From CBDCWA01 sp046048295 (GTDB taxonomy: Bacteria > Pseudomonadota > Alphaproteobacteria > Rhizobiales > Hyphomicrobiaceae): a DNA stretch of 17,864 nt. The stretch spans positions 1-17,864 of the forward strand of contig JBJOGJ010000057.1 of assembly GCA_046048295.1 (NCBI GenBank), given 5' to 3'. Below, in pieces: positions 6,751 to 13,559 of the stretch (its first letter is position 1; each line of letters starts with the position of its first letter). The notes under the pieces were generated by a model. It did not search any database. It saw nothing but the letters and a program-made list of their open reading frames with translations, and was not told the DNA's origin. Position numbers and translations under genes: made by a program.

Positions 6751-7932
6751 TTAGTGCCCCCCGCCTCCGGGCTCCGACTTCGGCTTGGACTTCGCCCGGG
6801 CCTTCGCCTTCTCCGCCTCGACCGCCCATTCGGGGTAGCGGTTCATGACGATCTGCGCGCCGAGGATGACGATCGAGACGCGGATGATGTGGTGCGTGGC
6901 GAGGATCGCCACATCGAGTCCGAGGATAAGGCCGAGGATTGCCATCTCCACCTGCCCACCCGGCACGTAGGACAGGAATACCGTCGTCGCATCGAGCCCT
7001 GAAAGCGGCGCCACCACCAGCGCCCAGGCCCCGGCAGCAGCGACCAGGAAGCTCGAGAACAGGAACCCCCAGAACAAGACGGTCGTGAACTCGCGCATGG
7101 TAATGCCGACGAAGTGGGCACCGATGACGATGCCGATAGTGACCTGCACGAATACAAGCGCCTCCGCGGGAACCTTGACGATGGTGAACGAAGTGATGTG
7201 AAGCAGGCCGCTGAGGATCAGCGGTCCCATCATGGAAGCGCCCTTCAGGCCGAGCTTGAGCCCGAGCCACCAGCCTGCCCCGGCAAGAAAGAAGATCGAG
7301 ACGAAATGGCTGAAGGGCAGGTCGACGATACTGATCGACTTTGGCATTGCGCCGCCGAGTGGCAACCCGCCGACATACTGCAGCCAGAACGGCACGATGC
7401 ACACGATCATGAGCACGCGCGCCGTCTGAACGAGCGTGACCTTGCGGATATCGGCACCCGAATCGAGCGCGAAGAACATCATGTCAGACAAGCCACCGGG
7501 AGCCGCACTGAAGAACGACGTGGCCCGGTCGAAGCGCGCGAAGCGCGACAGGAACCAGATGCCGACAACGGTGATGAAAAGGCTGTAGGGAATCATCATG
7601 AGGATCGAGAATAACGCCCCGCCCCCCTTGGAGAGCAGCTCGGGCGTGAAACTCGCCCCAATGCCGACGCCGACGAGTGCACGCGCCGGAAACACCAGGA
7701 AGTCGGGAGATTCGAGTGGCCGGCCCATGCTGCTGAGCGCCAATGACAGGAACAGCGGCCCAAGCATCCATGGCAGCGGCAGGTGCAGTACCGTGAACAG
7801 AATTCCGGCCGCTCCCGCCAGAAGAAAGGCTATGGCAAGTCCCCGTAGCCGCTCGGGCCGCGGGTCGATGCGCCGGACCACCTCCTCCATGATCCGGGTG
7901 AATTTGATCATGACTTGGTGCGGCACCGGCAT
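6751..7932 (-). CDS. AbrB-family multipass membrane protein
   Basis: The 393-residue protein belongs to the AbrB membrane family (PF05145), often labelled 'putative ammonia monooxygenase' without good evidence; it is unrelated to the AbrB DNA-binding regulator. About nine to ten hydrophobic segments span residues 30-365. The family's internal duplication is visible: LPWMLGPL (53-60) with SAAPGGLSDM (142-151) in the first half, and GASMMGPLI (231-239) with SYVPGGQVEM (321-330) in the second. The tail from 370 is Lys/Arg/Gly-rich and probably cytosolic. AGGAA lies 6 nt before the ATG. A transport role is inferred from topology; the substrate is unknown. It is divergent from the AsmA gene across 249 nt. 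Confidence 0.9.
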   Translation of the reverse strand: MPVPHQVMIKFTRIMEEVVRRIDPRPERLRGLAIAFLLAGAAGILFTVLHLPLPWMLGPLFLSLALSSMGRPLESPDFLVFPARALVGVGIGASFTPELLSKGGGALFSILMMIPYSLFITVVGIWFLSRFARFDRATSFFSAAPGGLSDMMFFALDSGADIRKVTLVQTARVLMIVCIVPFWLQYVGGLPLGGAMPKSISIVDLPFSHFVSIFFLAGAGWWLGLKLGLKGASMMGPLILSGLLHITSFTIVKVPAEALVFVQVTIGIVIGAHFVGITMREFTTVLFWGFLFSSFLVAAAGAWALVVAPLSGLDATTVFLSYVPGGQVEMAILGLILGLDVAILATHHIIRVSIVILGAQIVMNRYPEWAVEAEKAKARAKSKPKSEPGGGGH

Positions 7933-7991
7933 CGGCGATTCCTGGTGGAGAGGTAGGACGGGGAAATTTGTAGAGCGGGAATTATCGGCCG

Positions 7992-8003
7992 TCGCTGCAG
8001 CGA
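7992..8003. repeat. 12-bp perfect palindrome between divergent genes
   Basis: TCGCTGCAGCGA equals its reverse complement. It lies 60 nt upstream of the AbrB-family start and 179 nt upstream of the AsmA start, where a regulator could act on either promoter. In GC-rich DNA such palindromes also occur by chance. The remainder of the 249-nt spacer holds a CATAAT (8114-8119) with no good -35, and nothing else I can support. Confidence 0.3.
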
Positions 8004-8181
8004 ACGAAACCGGGCAAGCCTGACCCTATCGCAATTCCCCGGGGCCAGGCGACCACTTGGCAGGCTGACGTGGAAAAACTGTCTACCATCCCTCCCCGCA
8101 TCCACCGCCGTGACATAATGTGCGCGCACAACTACAAGGCGTGATGCCCAAGAGCGGGCGCGGGACCACGAGAGACCAACC

Positions 8182-10485
8182 ATGGCGGAACGCGAGCCAC
8201 CAAGCCTCGGCACCTATCGGCCCAACGACGCCTATCCTGGCGCCAGGCGCCCGGCCTCGCCGCCACGCGGACCGGTGCACCCGCCGCGCCGCCCGCCACC
8301 GCAGCACCACGGCGACAGCCCCCGTTGGGGCGCACTCCGAATCACGCTGGCGGCCCTTGCTGGTGCGGTCGTCCTACTGGCCGTGGCAATCGCGTTGCTG
8401 CTGATGTTCGCTCCTACCGGCTTCATCAAGGACCAACTCGTCGCCCAGGTGAAAGCCAAGACGGGACGCGACCTCGTTGTCGGTGGGCCGACCTCGTTGT
8501 CGCTGTTTCCCAACGTCTCGGTGACGATGGATGATGTCTCCGTGTCGCCACCGCCGGGCATGACGGGCTCACCGACCATCCGCATGCATCGCCTACAAGC
8601 CGATGTTCCGCTGCTCCCCTTGATCCGCCGCCAACTACAAATCGACAGGCTCGTCCTGACGAAGCCGGTAATCGACCTCAAGATCGACAAGTCCGGACGC
8701 CGGAGCTGGGATTTCGCAGCCATCGAGGCCCAGCCCCTCGTAAAATACGCGCAAGCCGCAACGATACGCACCGACGCAGCCATGACGCTCCTCGGCCGGC
8801 CACGGGCGGCTCTCGGCCCACTCGAGGACGTGGCCCTCGGCGACATTCGCATCGTCGACGGCGTCGTGCGCTATGCGGATGAGCGCAACGGTACGTCGGA
8901 GGAGTGGCGCGCTGTCGACCTCAATCTGCGTGGCCAGCGGCTGAGCGATCCCCTCACTGCAACGGGCAACATCACATGGCGCGGCGAACGCGTCGATTTC
9001 TCGGCACTCGTCACCACGCCCAAGGCCGTTCTTGCCGACCAGCTGGCACGCCTCGAAATCAATCTCATGACCAAGCATGCGGAGTTCGGCCTTGATGGCA
9101 GCATCATCGCAAGCCCGGCCTTCAAGCTCGATGGCAAGCTGTCGGTCGACAGCCCGTCCGTGCGGGCACTGGTCAGGTGGCTCGGCGCCGAACCGCCGGC
9201 CGTCAACGGGCTCGGGCCGCTGCGGCTCACCGGCCAGCTGGCCGCCACTCCGGCCAGCGTCGCCCTAAAAGGGGCCACCATCAAGCTCGACAAGGCGAGC
9301 GCCGCCGGCGACATAAACGTAGTGCTGGGCAAGGGGCGGCCGGACATCCGCACCAACCTGAGCATCGACGTCCTCGACCTCAACGACTATATGCCGATGG
9401 AAGGCACCTCCACCTCGTCGGCGCCACGCTCTGCGCCATCCCCGGCCAAAGGCGCCGCGCCGGCAGTGAAATCCATCGACGATCTTCTGAAGCGCGAGAG
9501 CGGCACCCCGATCCCTGGAAGGTTCAGCCCGCAGGTCAAAGGCTACACGAAGCGCGCCGGTTGGAGCGAGGACCCCATCGACCTGACACCGCTTCGTCTT
9601 TTCGACGCGGATGCCCGTCTTTCCGTGGGCCGGCTGATCTTCCAGGAGATAAAGACCGGACGCGCCGCGCTCGACGTCAATCTGAAGGGAGGCATGCTGC
9701 AGGCGCTCCTCCGCGAAATGGCGCTCTATGACGGCCGCGGCAATGGCCAGGTCCGGCTCGACGCCCGCAACGCCGCACCCCAGGTGGCAGCCAATTTCAC
9801 GCTCGACGGCGTGGCTGCACTGGCCTTCCTGAAAGACGCCTCCGATTTCGACTGGGTCGACGGCAAGGCACGCATCCAGTTCGCCATCGCCGGCCATGGC
9901 AACTCCGAGAAGGCCATCGTCTCCTCGCTTTCGGGCAAATCGGCGGTGTCGTTCACCGATGGCGCCATCGTCGGCTACAATATTCCCAAGATCGTGCGGG
10001 GCCTGCAACAGGGCCAGTTCTCGAACTTCGACCGCCTGACCAGCGAGCGGACGGACTTCAGCTCGCTGACCGCCACGTTCCAGATTGCCGGTGGCATTGC
10101 TGCCAACAAGGACCTCAGTCTCGTGAGCCCGCTCCTGCGCGTGACCGGCGAAGGCGATGTCGATCTTGGCCAGCGGCTTGTCGATTATCTCGCAAGACCG
10201 AAGCTGGTCGCGAACCTTTCGGGGCAGGGTGGCCAGCAGGGGCTTTCCGGCATCGAGATCCCGTTCAAGGTCACAGGCCCCTGGGACAACCCGAAACTCA
10301 CCCCAGTGCTCGACGCAGTAATCAAGAACCCGGGCGCCGTGGTCGACGCTGCAAAGAACCTCGCCGACAAGTTCAAGAACAAGAAGGGTGTCAGCGACGC
10401 ACTCAAGGGCCTGCTCGGCGGTGGATCGGAAAACGGTGACGCCAAGCCCAGTACACAGGAGCTCCTGAAGCAGCTGTTTCGGTGA
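8182..10485 (+). CDS. AsmA-family envelope protein
   Basis: This 767-residue protein has a Pro/Arg-rich cytosolic N-terminus (1-50), one transmembrane helix (about 52-76), and a large periplasmic part. Residues 80-120 (FIKDQLVAQVKAKTGRDLVV, then SLSLFPNVSVTMDDVSV) are the characteristic AsmA start. A Pro/Ser/Ala-rich linker lies near 410-428. The C-terminal AsmA-like region includes AIVGYNIPKIVRGLQQ (about 593-608), a segment typical of the family, and the tail is Lys/Gly-rich. AsmA-like proteins are bridge-like envelope proteins linked to phospholipid movement and outer-membrane homeostasis; the precise role here is inferred from the family. GAGAGA at 8170-8175 serves the ATG. There is no obvious terminator after the gene. 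Confidence 0.93.
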   Translation: MAEREPPSLGTYRPNDAYPGARRPASPPRGPVHPPRRPPPQHHGDSPRWGALRITLAALAGAVVLLAVAIALLLMFAPTGFIKDQLVAQVKAKTGRDLVVGGPTSLSLFPNVSVTMDDVSVSPPPGMTGSPTIRMHRLQADVPLLPLIRRQLQIDRLVLTKPVIDLKIDKSGRRSWDFAAIEAQPLVKYAQAATIRTDAAMTLLGRPRAALGPLEDVALGDIRIVDGVVRYADERNGTSEEWRAVDLNLRGQRLSDPLTATGNITWRGERVDFSALVTTPKAVLADQLARLEINLMTKHAEFGLDGSIIASPAFKLDGKLSVDSPSVRALVRWLGAEPPAVNGLGPLRLTGQLAATPASVALKGATIKLDKASAAGDINVVLGKGRPDIRTNLSIDVLDLNDYMPMEGTSTSSAPRSAPSPAKGAAPAVKSIDDLLKRESGTPIPGRFSPQVKGYTKRAGWSEDPIDLTPLRLFDADARLSVGRLIFQEIKTGRAALDVNLKGGMLQALLREMALYDGRGNGQVRLDARNAAPQVAANFTLDGVAALAFLKDASDFDWVDGKARIQFAIAGHGNSEKAIVSSLSGKSAVSFTDGAIVGYNIPKIVRGLQQGQFSNFDRLTSERTDFSSLTATFQIAGGIAANKDLSLVSPLLRVTGEGDVDLGQRLVDYLARPKLVANLSGQGGQQGLSGIEIPFKVTGPWDNPKLTPVLDAVIKNPGAVVDAAKNLADKFKNKKGVSDALKGLLGGGSENGDAKPSTQELLKQLFR

Positions 10486-10641
10486 TTCGGTCCGCCCAGC
10501 GCCGCCCTTCGATGTGACGCACACGGCACGACACAACGCGGCAAGCAGCGCGTCCCACCTCGCAAGCAAGCAGCGAACAGAGCCCGGAACCCCGTAAATT
10601 GCCGCTTCCAAATCAGCGGTTAACGCTTGTTGAACGAGCGC

Positions 10642-10675
10642 AGAAATTTTTTGCCGCCAGAGCCAAAATTTTTCT
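10642..10675. repeat. Paired A/T tracts forming an imperfect inverted repeat
   Basis: AGAAATTTTTTGCC (10642-10655) and GCCAAAATTTTTCT (10662-10675) form an imperfect inverted repeat around a short GC-rich centre. The AAATTTTTT and AAAATTTTT tracts start 21 nt apart, about two helical turns, so intrinsic bends would add up. The position just upstream of the candidate speD promoter suits an UP-like element, curved DNA or a nucleoid-protein site. Confidence 0.4.
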
Positions 10676-10703
10676 TGCGTCGAAAGGGCATTAGCCTCAT
10701 ACA
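10675..10703 (+). promoter_or_regulatory. Candidate speD promoter (weak)
   Basis: TTGCGT (10675-10680) and CATACA (10698-10703) are 17 nt apart. The -10 fits the consensus at only three positions, but its place directly after the phased A/T tracts and about 100 nt before speD makes it the best candidate. Transcription would begin near 10710, giving a leader of about 100 nt. Confidence 0.25.
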
Positions 10704-10809
10704 CCGGGGTCTCCGGCCGACCACCTGCCCTAAAGGTAGAGGGTGATCCTCAACACCGTGAAGGTAAGGAGCGGGCGGGTCACTCTATCTACTGGTTGGG
10801 GAGGGTCCG
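10704..10809 (+). promoter_or_regulatory. Candidate structured leader of speD
   Basis: Hand folding shows alternatives. CACCTGCC (10722-10729) can pair with GGTA-GAG-GGTG (10735-10745), with CTAAA as loop and GAG as bulge. Instead, GGTG (10742-10745) can pair with CACC (10754-10757), leaving CCTC in the loop. CCTCAAC (10748-10754) is complementary to the Shine-Dalgarno region, with GAGG (10801-10804) and GTT (10795-10797) as partners around a GGG bulge. Mutually exclusive pairings next to a ribosome binding site fit translational control, for example by S-adenosylmethionine or polyamines. I do not recognise a known riboswitch consensus. Confidence 0.3.
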
Positions 10810-11391
10810 ATGGCCTATGACGACGCCCTCTTCCAATTGGGGATGGACTTGACTCGTTCAAGCACCGCCCAAAAGGAAGACAATGCAGACAATGCGCATG
10901 TAGCGCGAGTCGACAATAAAGACTTCTTCATCGAACGCGACGGCGTTCGATATGCTGGTAACCACCTGATCATCGATCTGTTTGGTGCCAAGAGGTTGGA
11001 CGACCTCAAGCACATCGAGCGTACGCTCAAGCGATGCGTAGAAGTCGCTGGCGCAACACTGCTGCATATCCATCTGCATCACTTCACGCCTAACGGTGGC
11101 GTGTCAGGTGTAGCGGTTCTTTCAGAGAGCCACATCTCTATCCATAGCTGGCCCGAGGCCAACTATGCAGCACTCGACGTGTTCATGTGCGGCGATGCAA
11201 ATCCGCACCTGACGGTGGATGTGCTCCGCGAGGCGTTCCGTGCCCGCAATGTCGTCGTCAAGACGCATCAGCGCGGCGAGGAACTGGAACTGACTGCTTG
11301 GCAGGCAGCTGCCAGGGATCGCTCCAGCGCGGCCGAGATGGGCAGCCGGAAGGGCAGCAAGGAAAAGACCAAGGTCCGCGAAGCCGCCTGA
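10810..11391 (+). CDS. speD: S-adenosylmethionine decarboxylase proenzyme
   Basis: SpeD self-cleaves to create a pyruvoyl group and decarboxylates S-adenosylmethionine, giving the aminopropyl donor for spermidine. The core matches the small prokaryotic class: YAGNHLIIDLFGA (48-60), ATLLHIHLHHFTPNGGVSG (82-100) and SESHISIHSWPE (105-116). Cleavage is expected between E106 and S107; H112 and C127 (FMCGD) are the processing and catalytic residues. At 193 residues it is longer than the usual 120-140: about 45 residues precede the core, and a charged tail (about 155-193) ending in a Lys/Arg-rich stretch follows it. GGGGAGGG (10798-10805) lies immediately upstream, which fixes the start. speE follows after a terminator. 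Confidence 0.95.
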   Translation: MAYDDALFQLGMDLTRSSTAQKEDNADNAHVARVDNKDFFIERDGVRYAGNHLIIDLFGAKRLDDLKHIERTLKRCVEVAGATLLHIHLHHFTPNGGVSGVAVLSESHISIHSWPEANYAALDVFMCGDANPHLTVDVLREAFRARNVVVKTHQRGEELELTAWQAAARDRSSAAEMGSRKGSKEKTKVREAA

Positions 11392-11414
11392 GGCGGCCAC
11401 AGGACCCGGTATCG

Positions 11415-11442
11415 GCGCACCCGCTGCTGCGGGTGCGCTTTT
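11415..11442 (+). terminator. Intrinsic terminator after speD
   Basis: A perfect 10-bp GC-rich stem, GCGCACCCGC (11415-11424) with GCGGGTGCGC (11429-11438), has a TGCT loop and is followed by TTTT (11439-11442). It begins 23 nt after the speD stop, so it should end or attenuate speD transcripts before speE. The U-run is short. Confidence 0.8.
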
Positions 11443-11485
11443 CGTGCTGGACGAATAAAACCTCTTGCGCTGCACGAGCCGACAC

Positions 11486-11516
11486 CGCCGTAGCCGGACT
11501 TGCAGTTCCGGCGGCG
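11486..11516 (+). repeat. Hairpin in the speE upstream region
   Basis: CGCCG (11486-11490) and CCGG (11494-11497) can pair with CGGCG (11512-11516) and CCGG (11508-11511). That gives a 9-bp stem with a TAG bulge and a 10-nt loop. No U-run follows, so it is not a terminator. It lies about 55 nt before speE. I find no clear promoter in the 128 nt between the terminator and speE. Confidence 0.3.
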
Positions 11517-11570
11517 AGCGGTCATGGCTTGTCGGACGTCGCACGCCTGCGTTGTTGAGGAGGCTTCGGA

Positions 11571-12473
11571 ATGGATCGATGGGTCGAGGAGACGTTTCAC
11601 CCAAACTGGCGTGTCAGGCTGAAGGCGGACAAGATCCTGCACGAAGTGAAGACCGTTCATCAGGAACTCGTCATCTTCACGAACGCAACCTGGGGCACGG
11701 TGCTGATGCTCGACGGCGTCTGCCAGCTCACCACCTCCGACGAATTCGTCTATCACGAGATGATGGCGCACGTACCATTGATGGCCGCGGCGCGACCGAA
11801 GCGCGTCCTCGTCATCGGGGGCGGCGACGGCGGCGTATTGCGCGAGGTACTGAAGCACCCCTCCGTCACCAGGGCGACGCTGTGCGAGATCGACCGCGAG
11901 GTCATCGACACCGCACTCAAGTACTACCCGGAGATCCCCGGCACGGCCTTCGAAGACCCGCGCACGGAAGTCGTCATAGCCGATGGGCTGAAGTTTGTCG
12001 CCAAGGCGAAGGACCGGTTCGATTGCATCATCGTCGATTCTTCGGAACCGATTGGCCCCTCGGCCGTGCTGCACACGCGCGAGTTCTTCTCGGACTGCCG
12101 GGGCGCACTGAAGGAAGGCGGCACGCTCGTCACCCAGAACGGCCTGCCCTTCCACTTCCCCGAGCACCTGCAGCAGACCACGGAGTATTTCGCGAGCCTG
12201 TTCGGGCACGCAAAGCCCTATCTATGCACGCAGCCCTGCTACTTCGGCGGCCCGTTCGCGCTGAACCTCGCGACGGATGACGACGACATCGTGGACATCA
12301 CGGAAAAGTCGCTGGCTCAGCGCCTCTCACGCCGCAGGATCGCAGGGCTCAAGTACTATACGCCGGCCGTCCACAAGGCAGCCTTCGCGCTCCCGGCCTA
12401 CGTGGCCAAAGCCGCCGATGCGGGCGTAGCTGCTGCGCGCGGCCGGAAACAACGCAAAGGGAAAACGCGATGA
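11571..12473 (+). CDS. speE: Spermidine synthase (polyamine aminopropyltransferase)
   Basis: SpeE transfers the aminopropyl group of decarboxylated S-adenosylmethionine to putrescine, forming spermidine and methylthioadenosine. The 300-residue protein has the small N-terminal beta domain (1-60), YHEMMAHVPL (61-70), the nucleotide-binding GGGDGG (83-88), E107/D109 in CEID, and the catalytic D156 in VDSSEPIGP. The second acidic residue of that motif, usually Asp, is Glu159. A basic tail (about 279-300, ending RKQRKGKTR) extends beyond the usual end. GAGGAGG (11557-11563) lies 7 nt before the ATG. It works with SpeD just upstream but is probably transcribed partly or wholly separately because of the intervening terminator. 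Its end is 41 nt from the convergent unknown gene. Confidence 0.95.
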   Translation: MDRWVEETFHPNWRVRLKADKILHEVKTVHQELVIFTNATWGTVLMLDGVCQLTTSDEFVYHEMMAHVPLMAAARPKRVLVIGGGDGGVLREVLKHPSVTRATLCEIDREVIDTALKYYPEIPGTAFEDPRTEVVIADGLKFVAKAKDRFDCIIVDSSEPIGPSAVLHTREFFSDCRGALKEGGTLVTQNGLPFHFPEHLQQTTEYFASLFGHAKPYLCTQPCYFGGPFALNLATDDDDIVDITEKSLAQRLSRRRIAGLKYYTPAVHKAAFALPAYVAKAADAGVAAARGRKQRKGKTR

Positions 12474-12514
12474 GAGGTCGAACAGAAAGCGGTGAAAAGT
12501 GAAGCAGCGACCGG

Positions 12515-13030
12515 CTAACCCCAGCGGCGGTATTCCGTGCGGACCTCGGAAGCCCACTGCCGGATGATCTGGCGCACACTGACCTGAACGTCATCGAAAT
12601 CGGCCGCCTTCGGCAGAACATTCAGGTAGAGGTCGGAGCTGCCTTTGTCGAATATGCCGCCTTCGATGCCGTCTTCTGCGAAAACGATGATCGGGCGCCT
12701 CAAGGCAAACAGCATTCCGGCCTCGAGCTGGTTCCAGGGTGTCGGGAAGTAGGCTTCCGCCCGTTCAGGCTTCTGATGCGGCGTGCCGTGCTTCTCGATA
12801 ATCTTTGGCGCATACGTTTGCCGAAAGCCCATGATAACACCGCCGTAGCAGGCGCGCGCGAGTATTGCGACCTCCTTGAGCGGAAACTGAATTGCAGTAC
12901 CGAAATCGCCCAAATTCTTGAGCTGCAACTCTTCGTCCGCAATGAACGCCTGGATCTTGTCCTTCACAGCTTCCTGCTGCGGCGAAAGGCTTGTCGGCTT
13001 CGAGACGAAGACGGGAATATTTGCTGTCAT
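12515..13030 (-). CDS. Unknown protein, possible NDT/TIR-like Rossmann fold
   Basis: I cannot name this 171-residue soluble protein. Its layout suggests a compact alpha/beta domain: an N-terminal strand (IPVFVSKPT, 5-13), a helix-rich segment, a central strand (GGVIMGFRQ, 63-71), then TPWNQLEAGMLFAL (97-110) and the strand PIIVFAED (113-120) with GIEGGIFD (121-128). A Glu in a W-N-x-(L/I)-E-A-G-M helix followed by a hydrophobic strand resembles the catalytic-Glu helix of nucleoside 2-deoxyribosyltransferase-like and TIR-like NAD- or nucleotide-hydrolysing domains, with E103 as the candidate residue. That assignment is inference. The ATG has no clear Shine-Dalgarno; instead a 37-bp inverted repeat ends directly at it. 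The gene is a single-gene unit. Confidence 0.85.
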   Translation of the reverse strand: MTANIPVFVSKPTSLSPQQEAVKDKIQAFIADEELQLKNLGDFGTAIQFPLKEVAILARACYGGVIMGFRQTYAPKIIEKHGTPHQKPERAEAYFPTPWNQLEAGMLFALRRPIIVFAEDGIEGGIFDKGSSDLYLNVLPKAADFDDVQVSVRQIIRQWASEVRTEYRRWG

Positions 13031-13067
13031 CTTGCCGGTTCAATGCTGGGAATTGTTCACCGGCAAG
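13031..13067. repeat. Inverted repeat abutting the start of the unknown gene
   Basis: CTTGCCGGT (13031-13039) and ACCGGCAAG (13059-13067) are perfect 9-bp arms; inside them CAAT (13041-13044) can pair with ATTG (13052-13055). The repeat touches the ATG on one side and the candidate -10 element on the other. It could be an operator covering the transcription start, or an mRNA hairpin blocking initiation. No U-run follows, so it is not a terminator. Confidence 0.75.
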
Positions 13068-13095
13068 AAATACTCAATGGGAAGGAATTAGCCAA
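13067..13095 (-). promoter_or_regulatory. Candidate promoter of the unknown gene
   Basis: On the minus strand TTGGCT (13090-13095) and TATTTC (13067-13072) are 17 nt apart. The -10 keeps only the TAT half, but the spacing is ideal and the box lies 36 nt before the start codon. The adjoining inverted repeat begins at the last base of the -10 element, so a protein bound there would block RNA polymerase. Confidence 0.35.
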
Positions 13096-13130
13096 GACCG
13101 ACCCGCCCCGCCATCGGGTAGGATCATGCC

Positions 13131-13523
13131 CTACAGTACATCCCCTTCGGCATCCTCGATGGAATAGCCCATTTTTTCGAGCCCCTCCTCGAGGTAGTCG
13201 GAGAGCAGCGGCACGCCGAGCAGGTAGCGCGAGGTCGCGTTGATACGTTCGCGCGCTGCCGTCGAGACGGCCTCATCCCAGTCTTCGGGCTCGTAGGTGC
13301 CCCGTCCAACCCACATCAATGCTACGAGCGAGATCTGCTCGTCATCGTTCAGGGCATCGATGAATCCCGCTAGCTCTGCGTAGACAGGATCGTTTGCGGT
13401 GTTCTCGAGGACGCTCTCGACGTCGTCCTCGCTGTCACCCGTGCTGCCCCATGCACCCACCTTGGCATCGAATTCGCGTGCCTTGATGATGACGTGGGCG
13501 ACTTTCTCGGGCGCAATGTCCAT
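13131..13523 (-). CDS. DUF3775-domain protein
   Basis: This 130-residue acidic protein matches my memory of DUF3775 (PF12616), a family of unknown function common in Alphaproteobacteria. Recognisable parts are the N-terminal helix (PEKVAHVIIKAREFDAK, 5-21), the acidic linker (about 26-45), FIDALNDDEQISLVALMWVGRG (53-74), and the C-terminal YLLGVPLLSDYLEEGLEKMG (99-118). No catalytic motif, signal peptide or membrane segment is visible. The ATG has GGAG 7 nt upstream. It lies 69 nt downstream of the host-attachment-family gene on the same strand, and that gap holds a near-match to an EcfG-type promoter, which would suit a stress-linked small protein. Confidence 0.85.
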   Translation of the reverse strand: MDIAPEKVAHVIIKAREFDAKVGAWGSTGDSEDDVESVLENTANDPVYAELAGFIDALNDDEQISLVALMWVGRGTYEPEDWDEAVSTAARERINATSRYLLGVPLLSDYLEEGLEKMGYSIEDAEGDVL

Positions 13524-13559
13524 GCTCCAGCTCCAGCTTGCAAGTTCATACGAGGGGAA

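Larger units (their letters stand above)
10486..10809 (+). other. 324-nt spacer with speD control region
   Basis: The first 120 nt after the AsmA gene hold no recognisable element except a small inverted repeat, CCGCT (10602-10606) and AGCGG (10615-10619), without a U-run. The middle has two A/T tracts in otherwise GC-rich DNA. The last 100 nt can fold and end in the very strong ribosome binding site GGGGAGGG (10798-10805). No protein-coding gene is convincing; a 25-codon GTG-initiated frame (10743-10820) is discussed under findings. Confidence 0.5.

Noticed and set aside
7991..8007. Possible alphaproteobacterial LexA box around the palindrome
   Set aside because: Only one GTTC half is present; the second half at 7 nt spacing does not match.
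10602..10619. Hairpin CCGCT/AGCGG after the AsmA gene as a terminator
   Set aside because: Only 5 bp with an 8-nt loop and no U-run.
9265..10704. 479-codon minus-strand frame opposite the AsmA gene
   Set aside because: AsmA features cover the plus strand; the antisense peptide shows no domain.
11268..12209. 313-codon minus-strand frame opposite speD and speE
   Set aside because: It runs through two certain genes and the terminator between them, with no motif.
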